Shown: positions 60,301-64,000 of the stretch, one piece after another
How the letters are laid out: every line of letters begins with the position of its first letter
Numbering within the stretch: the stretch's first letter is position 1
DNA from: Tritrichomonas musculus
Taxonomy: Eukaryota > Parabasalia > Tritrichomonadida > Tritrichomonadidae
NCBI GenBank assembly: GCA_039105265.1
Contig: JAPFFF010000069.1
Coordinates: 124,001 to 188,000 of the forward strand
Direction of reading: 5' to 3'
DNA: 64,000 nt
Notes under the pieces: generated by a model
Database searches by the model: none
Seen by the model: only the letters and a program-made list of their open reading frames with translations
Told to the model about the DNA's origin: nothing
Position numbers and translations under genes: made by a program

Positions 60301-63290
60301 TACCTCAAATTGGAGGAAAATATATCATTAGTCCATTCATTGAATTTGAATATGAAAATAAAACTATTATTCAACCAATTAATTCTGCAGAAATTGAAGC
60401 CGATGACATGAATTTTTATGTTCCTAAGGAAACATCAAAGAAAGCAATTGATATATATGGCAATGCTGCATTTAATTCACAAATCATTGCTTATGACAAT
60501 GATTTAATTGTTGGTCAAACAAAGTCTGACATAAACGGTGACTGGATGATAAATATGGAGCTTGTTAATCCATCGACCTATTCAAATCATAAAATTTTCA
60601 TAAAAATTGTTGTTTCAAAAGATATTGAAATTAAAAGTGATGTTCACTTTCTAACTTATAATTTCCATTATATTGATGTATCTAATATCATTATTTTGAC
60701 TAAAAAAAATAAAATGAATTATGATTATCCATATCCAAAAGAAAAATTATATTACACTGCATTTCCTGGAAAAAATTCAATAACATTTTTAGTCAATTTC
60801 ACTGATAATGATCCCAATCGTATAAGCAATGTTGTCTTATTATCACAAACTATTTCAAATAAAGTAGTTAAAATACCAACTATTTATGATAAAGATAAAA
60901 AATTATGGATTGCACAACATACTTTTTCAATGAAGACAGTTCCAAACAGCTTGGAAGTTAAATATGATCTTGTTGAAAATTATACACTTCCATCTAGTTG
61001 TTTTAATTATGATTTAATTGTTAATAATGAAAGCATAAAAGAATATGAAAATAATATCAAAAAATTTGGATACAATACAACATTAATTATGAATACATTT
61101 TCTGATAATAGTAGCAGTTTTGGAAAACTAGTCCATAAAATTATAGTTGAGGACAGTACTGATGAATATTATAGTGTATTTAAAGAAATAAAAATAAATT
61201 CTGATGAAATTAAAAAAATTGAAAATAACATTAATTTTAGTAAAATTTATGATGACAAAGGGAAGGTTTATTATATATCAAATGCTAATCAGATGCAAGA
61301 TGAATTTCCTAGCTTTACATTTATTGATCCACAAAAACATAAAAAAACTGAATTCAAGCTTGAACTTCCTGAATTAAAAGAATTGCATGATATTTGTAAA
61401 AATCAACAAATAAAACCAAATAAAAAATTGTTGGCAAAAAAGTTTTATGATATCTTTGATAAACTCTACGAATATTCATCTTTTTTTGCTCCACATAACG
61501 GAATAGATATTTTATTTGGACTTGTATCTTATGTCGATTCACTGATAAAAGCTTCTCACACATTTGACAAATTAATGAAAAATCAGGAATGCATGCCATT
61601 TGGATCATATGCATTGGCAGCAACAGGTTTAGTTAATTATGTGGTTCTGAATTCATATATGTTTGGTGATACTATTAAAAGCTCAAGAAAAGATATAATG
61701 AAATTTGCTACACCAGATCCAAAACAATGGATAGTTAGCAAAGTAACTGGAGTTGCTGCAGATTATTCATTTCATTTAACCGACTCTTTAATAGATAAAT
61801 ATGGATGTGATAGAAAAATACCCGAAAATGGAAGATTAACTGCTATTATTGATCCTTCTGGTTATGTATATGAAGCTGTAAAAACAAATCGAGTTGAAGG
61901 AGTTGTTGCAACATTATTTGAAAAAGAAATTAAAGAAGATTTGTATGGTGAAAGTTATGAAAAAGTTGTGTTTTGGAATGCTAATATTTATGGACAACAG
62001 AATCCTTTGATAACAGATGAATTTGGTTGGTATCAATGGGATGTTCCAAGAGGCTTTTGGCAAGTCAAATACGAAAAATTAAATTATGAAACATCTTTTA
62101 GTAATTGGCTTGAAGTTCCTCCTCCTCAATTTGATGTTAATATTCCTTTGGTTTCATTTGTTCAACCAGAAATTAAGCGAATAATAGGATTTGAGTCTTA
62201 TATTGAGATAGAATTCACTAAATTCATGATGATTGACAATATGAATTCAAGTAATATTTTAATCTCTAAAAACGATAAAATTGTTAATGGAAAAATAATT
62301 TTTGTTAACTCAGAACCTGATCCTAATCTAGTCAATGTAAATTACTCATTATTGATTAATTTTATTCCTGATGAACCGTTCTTTAAAAATGATAAAATAT
62401 CTGTTTTAATTAAAAATGATCTAACAAGTTATTCTGGTGTTAGAATGAATTCTGATTATATGAAAACAATTTCAATTATAATCAAACCGAAAATTATTTG
62501 TGATAATGAAACACAATGTATTATATATGGAGAAACAAATAGAATTAATTTCACTGTTTTAATTGATCCATTTGAATCAGTTTTGGGCAAAAAATTGTTG
62601 TTAAAAACAGATTCAAAGAATATTGTTGAACCTGAAAATCAATCAATTGAAATAAAGAACAATAAATCTATTGATATTAATCTTAAGATTTTAAATCCAG
62701 GAAAAGTTCAAGTTTTTTTAGAGATAGAAAACACATCAATTAATTCATTAAAAGAATTTCAAATTGATGTTCCAAAAATAAAATTAGAGCCTGTAATTGC
62801 ATCAATAAGATCAAATTCATATGTTCTTAAAAATATATCATTAGAATTGTATTCAAAAGAAGAAGATAGTGTAATTTATTTTAAAACAAATGAAACAGAT
62901 GAATACCAAATATACAATGAACCTTTGATAATTGAACAAGATATTGTTATAACAACTTTTGCAACGCACGATGATTATAAAAATAGTGACCTTGTTTCAT
63001 ACACATACTTTTTGAGCTATACTTACACGATCACATTTGATTCAGATGGAGGATGCATTGATATACTTTCAAAAGAAGTTAGAACGAATGAAAAATATGG
63101 TAAATTGCCTTTACCAAATAAAGACAATTTTATTTTTAAAGGCTGGTTTTTAAATCAACAATATTCAATCTTAATCACAGATGAATCAATCGTGAATATT
63201 TCAGAAAATACAACTGTTTATGCTAAATGGATCCATGAATCCAAGAAAGACAAAGATGAAACAATTGAACAGAATTATACATTTTCTTGA
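57339..63290 (+). CDS. Very large secreted BspA-like protein with bacterial adhesin modules
   Basis: This 1983-residue protein has a signal-peptide-like stretch near the N-terminus (MIYLMYLILIL, best from the second Met at about 14). BspA-type leucine-rich repeats span about 45-430. A carboxypeptidase-regulatory-like segment follows (about 615-690), then DUF11/Ig-like domains (about 905-1110). A module reading DPSGYVYEAV (about 1505) to PPPQFDVNIPLVS (about 1594) resembles surface proteins of Firmicutes. A CHB_HEX_C-like domain (about 1818-1895) and an InlB B-repeat (about 1896-1966, ending GWFLNQQ...VYAKW) close the protein. No C-terminal membrane anchor is seen, so it may be shed or bound non-covalently. 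No catalytic domain is seen. Adhesion is inferred. Confidence 0.88.
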   Translation: MIRYLSLKRKEKKMIYLMYLILILQEESIINAQQDMPLEDPSDYFKYSISNNQVTILRYIGPGGKVIIPHIIENYLVVSIGDSAFSGNKQITNIIIPDSILYIKKFAFYNCNNLEEMKLPNQLKELENEFISKCNKIKNITIPKSLTTIYRSMDIYWPFTNSFIEKAIIEEGTTNIISHLFYNVKTLKEVILPMSITSIGSYAFGNCPQLNNINLHVNISNIESYAFYFTGLTSIKLPEKIKEISFGLFYNCRQLRTIILPQNITTIYKEAFYNCVSLTEIELPDQITFIGPSSFYNCNNLEEMKLPNQLKELGNEFISKCNKIKNITIPKSLTTIYRMDIYWPFTNSFIEKAIIEEGTTNIISHLFYNVKTLKEVILPMSITIIGSYAFAYCSSLSTINLCSEIASIQSNSFIKCNSLNMKVVAGSYAEEYAKTYSFNYTYLYNSLILNVSITNCSDLSGMKLILNDTKDNIKNCITTTSNKNFYSFFGLTFGKTYDLQLLNLYGDCIANRTSIILKENITTINIERLFAIDVYLKIYDDKSNDVTSNTRITWYDESGNYLSQGSKICQVLHGKLLKYSIDLKDKLMARYQIPKKQTYIVSYNNNISFTLVPYQSINITGKITNETGFPIQNVVIYVIQNFKNKGLLTTSDENGSFLLTIFDISSKIIISQNGFLNKEIEICDFSHNKDLGIIKLSEITGRTINLNITYVRNDQSNCLFNSDNLKLSLFDLTKKETISDFAFQNNVLILCNKNNLNPIQINISTQSNDFYPASVILNSNISQISIKLIQKGQIKINFVKSQNIKNVAMIYNSNNKLACSLDFYLNSASSSFLDDGNYSIVVLGKSVFFNTINNLTDFQSASLTNSIDFALSKVIVKRGNVAQITINEIPKFDESKFHYIDDTESYFLSTKTKAIAGSFFVFKGKFEFKSIYKRNVSNLKIIIDIPDNCNYVQGSLIINQKLASFSLIDNKMVIPTLNEIESFRFCLIPQIGGKYIISPFIEFEYENKTIIQPINSAEIEADDMNFYVPKETSKKAIDIYGNAAFNSQIIAYDNDLIVGQTKSDINGDWMINMELVNPSTYSNHKIFIKIVVSKDIEIKSDVHFLTYNFHYIDVSNIIILTKKNKMNYDYPYPKEKLYYTAFPGKNSITFLVNFTDNDPNRISNVVLLSQTISNKVVKIPTIYDKDKKLWIAQHTFSMKTVPNSLEVKYDLVENYTLPSSCFNYDLIVNNESIKEYENNIKKFGYNTTLIMNTFSDNSSSFGKLVHKIIVEDSTDEYYSVFKEIKINSDEIKKIENNINFSKIYDDKGKVYYISNANQMQDEFPSFTFIDPQKHKKTEFKLELPELKELHDICKNQQIKPNKKLLAKKFYDIFDKLYEYSSFFAPHNGIDILFGLVSYVDSLIKASHTFDKLMKNQECMPFGSYALAATGLVNYVVLNSYMFGDTIKSSRKDIMKFATPDPKQWIVSKVTGVAADYSFHLTDSLIDKYGCDRKIPENGRLTAIIDPSGYVYEAVKTNRVEGVVATLFEKEIKEDLYGESYEKVVFWNANIYGQQNPLITDEFGWYQWDVPRGFWQVKYEKLNYETSFSNWLEVPPPQFDVNIPLVSFVQPEIKRIIGFESYIEIEFTKFMMIDNMNSSNILISKNDKIVNGKIIFVNSEPDPNLVNVNYSLLINFIPDEPFFKNDKISVLIKNDLTSYSGVRMNSDYMKTISIIIKPKIICDNETQCIIYGETNRINFTVLIDPFESVLGKKLLLKTDSKNIVEPENQSIEIKNNKSIDINLKILNPGKVQVFLEIENTSINSLKEFQIDVPKIKLEPVIASIRSNSYVLKNISLELYSKEEDSVIYFKTNETDEYQIYNEPLIIEQDIVITTFATHDDYKNSDLVSYTYFLSYTYTITFDSDGGCIDILSKEVRTNEKYGKLPLPNKDNFIFKGWFLNQQYSILITDESIVNISENTTVYAKWIHESKKDKDETIEQNYTFS
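57660..58509 (+). repeat. Recent internal duplication of leucine-rich repeats
   Basis: About 290 bases at 57660-57950 recur at 58222-58509 with very few changes and one 3-base length difference (RSMDIYWPF against RMDIYWPF). Both keep the frame. Confidence 0.85.
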
Positions 63291-63594
63291 ATTCATTATA
63301 AAAAAAAAAATATTAAGATACTTTTATTTTTAAATGCTGCCATTGAATAATATTTCAATGAGAAGGGTAGAAAGTAAAATCCTATTGTGATATTTATATT
63401 TCATTGTGTATATACATTTTATATAATATTATAAAAATATTTTGTAATTATAATTTTTTTTTTTTTTTTTTTTTTTTTTTGACTGTAGAAAAAAAGATAT
63501 TTGCATTTATTTTTTGGTTTATAAAGGTGAAATAATTATCTTATATCCAAAAATATGTGTGTGCTCGATCTGTGTTCGGTGTCGATTTAGTATC
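63291..63594. other. Intergenic between convergent genes
   Basis: This contains a poly-T run of about 30 bases (63453-63480) and a sequence with TCGATCTGTGTTCGGTGTCG. No gene is supported apart from the possible 3' end of the small gene. Confidence 0.4.
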
Positions 63595-63984
63595 TAGCAC
63601 GAATTCGTGAAGCACGAGCATATAGTTCGATAGGTTTATCTATATATTTAAACGAATTCGAATTTGGATCATAATACCTGGATTTATATGTGTATGCATC
63701 ATTCTGTTCTTCTTCATTCTGCTTTCGTGGAACTGTTCTAGATACATTGCAGAGCTTACCATTACGTTTCGTGAATCATTTATTCTTTTGGGAGTATCGA
63801 ACTTACTAGCATTTGGATTGCGACGGAACAGGGGGTTAAGAGTCTTATAATCTCTCTTAGCAGTTAACTCTGCAATCGCTCTCTTAAGAAATGTTAAGTC
63901 GTCTGTAGTATATAGCTCTTCTAAGCTTGTTTGTGTTGTATTCTTATTCTTACTCTTCGTAGAAGATGTTTCTCTGGAACTCAT
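63595..63984 (-). CDS. Small basic protein gene, possibly with one intron
   Basis: The ATG at 63984 opens a frame of 114 codons (MSSRETSSTKSKNKNTTQTS), ending at 63640. A second minus-strand frame, about 63595-63735, reads coding-like and ends PIELYARASRIRARY. A possible intron of 74 bases starts GTAAGT inside the first frame and ends AACAG; removing it would join the frames. Its length suits trichomonad introns, but the 3' site (TATCTAGAACAG) only partly resembles the known ACTAACACACAG. The middle of the first frame also looks coding, so a frameshift or error is equally possible. Family unknown. The start lies close to the window edge, so upstream signals cannot be judged. Confidence 0.45.
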
Positions 63985-64000
63985 TTCTAAGTAATTAAAC

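Noticed and set aside
1-64000. Virus-like elements or integrated virus copies
   Set aside because: No reverse transcriptase, integrase, capsid or viral polymerase signature was recognised in any large frame; the mobile elements seen are all DNA-transposon types.

Overview
The window looks like a piece of a parabasalid (trichomonad) nuclear genome, most likely Tritrichomonas or a close relative. It is very AT-rich. The genes are almost all intronless and carry families typical of trichomonads: DUF3447/ankyrin proteins, Sel1-repeat proteins with or without a kinase domain, BspA-like leucine-rich repeat proteins, stripped-down TKL-like kinases and a two-repeat Myb factor. Eight genes have an Inr-like TCAYW motif within about 30 bases of the first ATG. 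The species is an inference; no rRNA or other species marker is present.

Layout. 1-2.4 kb: a TTAA-bounded MITE, a repeat (R1) carrying a filler copy of an ankyrin gene tail, and a truncated mariner. 2.9-5.4 kb: ankyrin gene. 6.4-7.8 kb: MFS transporter. 8.4-12.4 kb: kinase-Sel1 protein. 12.8-18.9 kb: giant BTB-like/ankyrin/Sel1 protein whose Sel1 end is GC-rich. 19.6-20.8 kb: coiled-coil kinase. 21.4-21.9 kb: tandem ubiquitin-like gene. 22-25.5 kb: a long inverted repeat, two small membrane-protein genes, tRNA-Ile(UAU) and the repeat R2. 25.5-30 kb: gene desert with a 1.3 kb MULE-like non-autonomous element. 30.1-31 kb: Myb factor. 31.6-33.1 kb: pogo/Tigger-like transposase split by a foldback MITE. 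33.4-33.8 kb: minisatellite. 35.5-37.8 kb: intracellular-type BspA-like gene. 37.8-41.4 kb: graveyard of a foldback element, transposase and BspA relics and tRNA-like pieces. 41.4-42.4 kb: kinase lacking the usual lysine. 42.4-43.5 kb: MITE, a GC-rich structured core and an Hsp70 relic. 43.8-46 kb: P-element/THAP9-like transposase gene. 46.6-49.3 kb: ankyrin protein with membrane segments. 49.4-50.8 kb: kinase relic, foldback element, gene fragment. 50.9-56.4 kb: divergent alpha-L-rhamnosidase and sugar transporter. 56.8-57 kb: Sel1 relic. 57.3-63.3 kb: very large secreted BspA-like protein with bacterial adhesin modules. 63.6-64 kb: small gene that may contain an intron.

How it works together. 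Most genes belong to large lineage-specific repeat-protein and kinase families that probably act in signalling and scaffolding. The rhamnosidase/transporter pair points to use of plant or bacterial rhamnosides, and the large BspA-like protein to adhesion or environmental contact. Several different DNA-transposon derivatives, most of them non-autonomous inverted-repeat elements, and many gene relics show ongoing duplication, copying and decay. No virus-like element was recognised.
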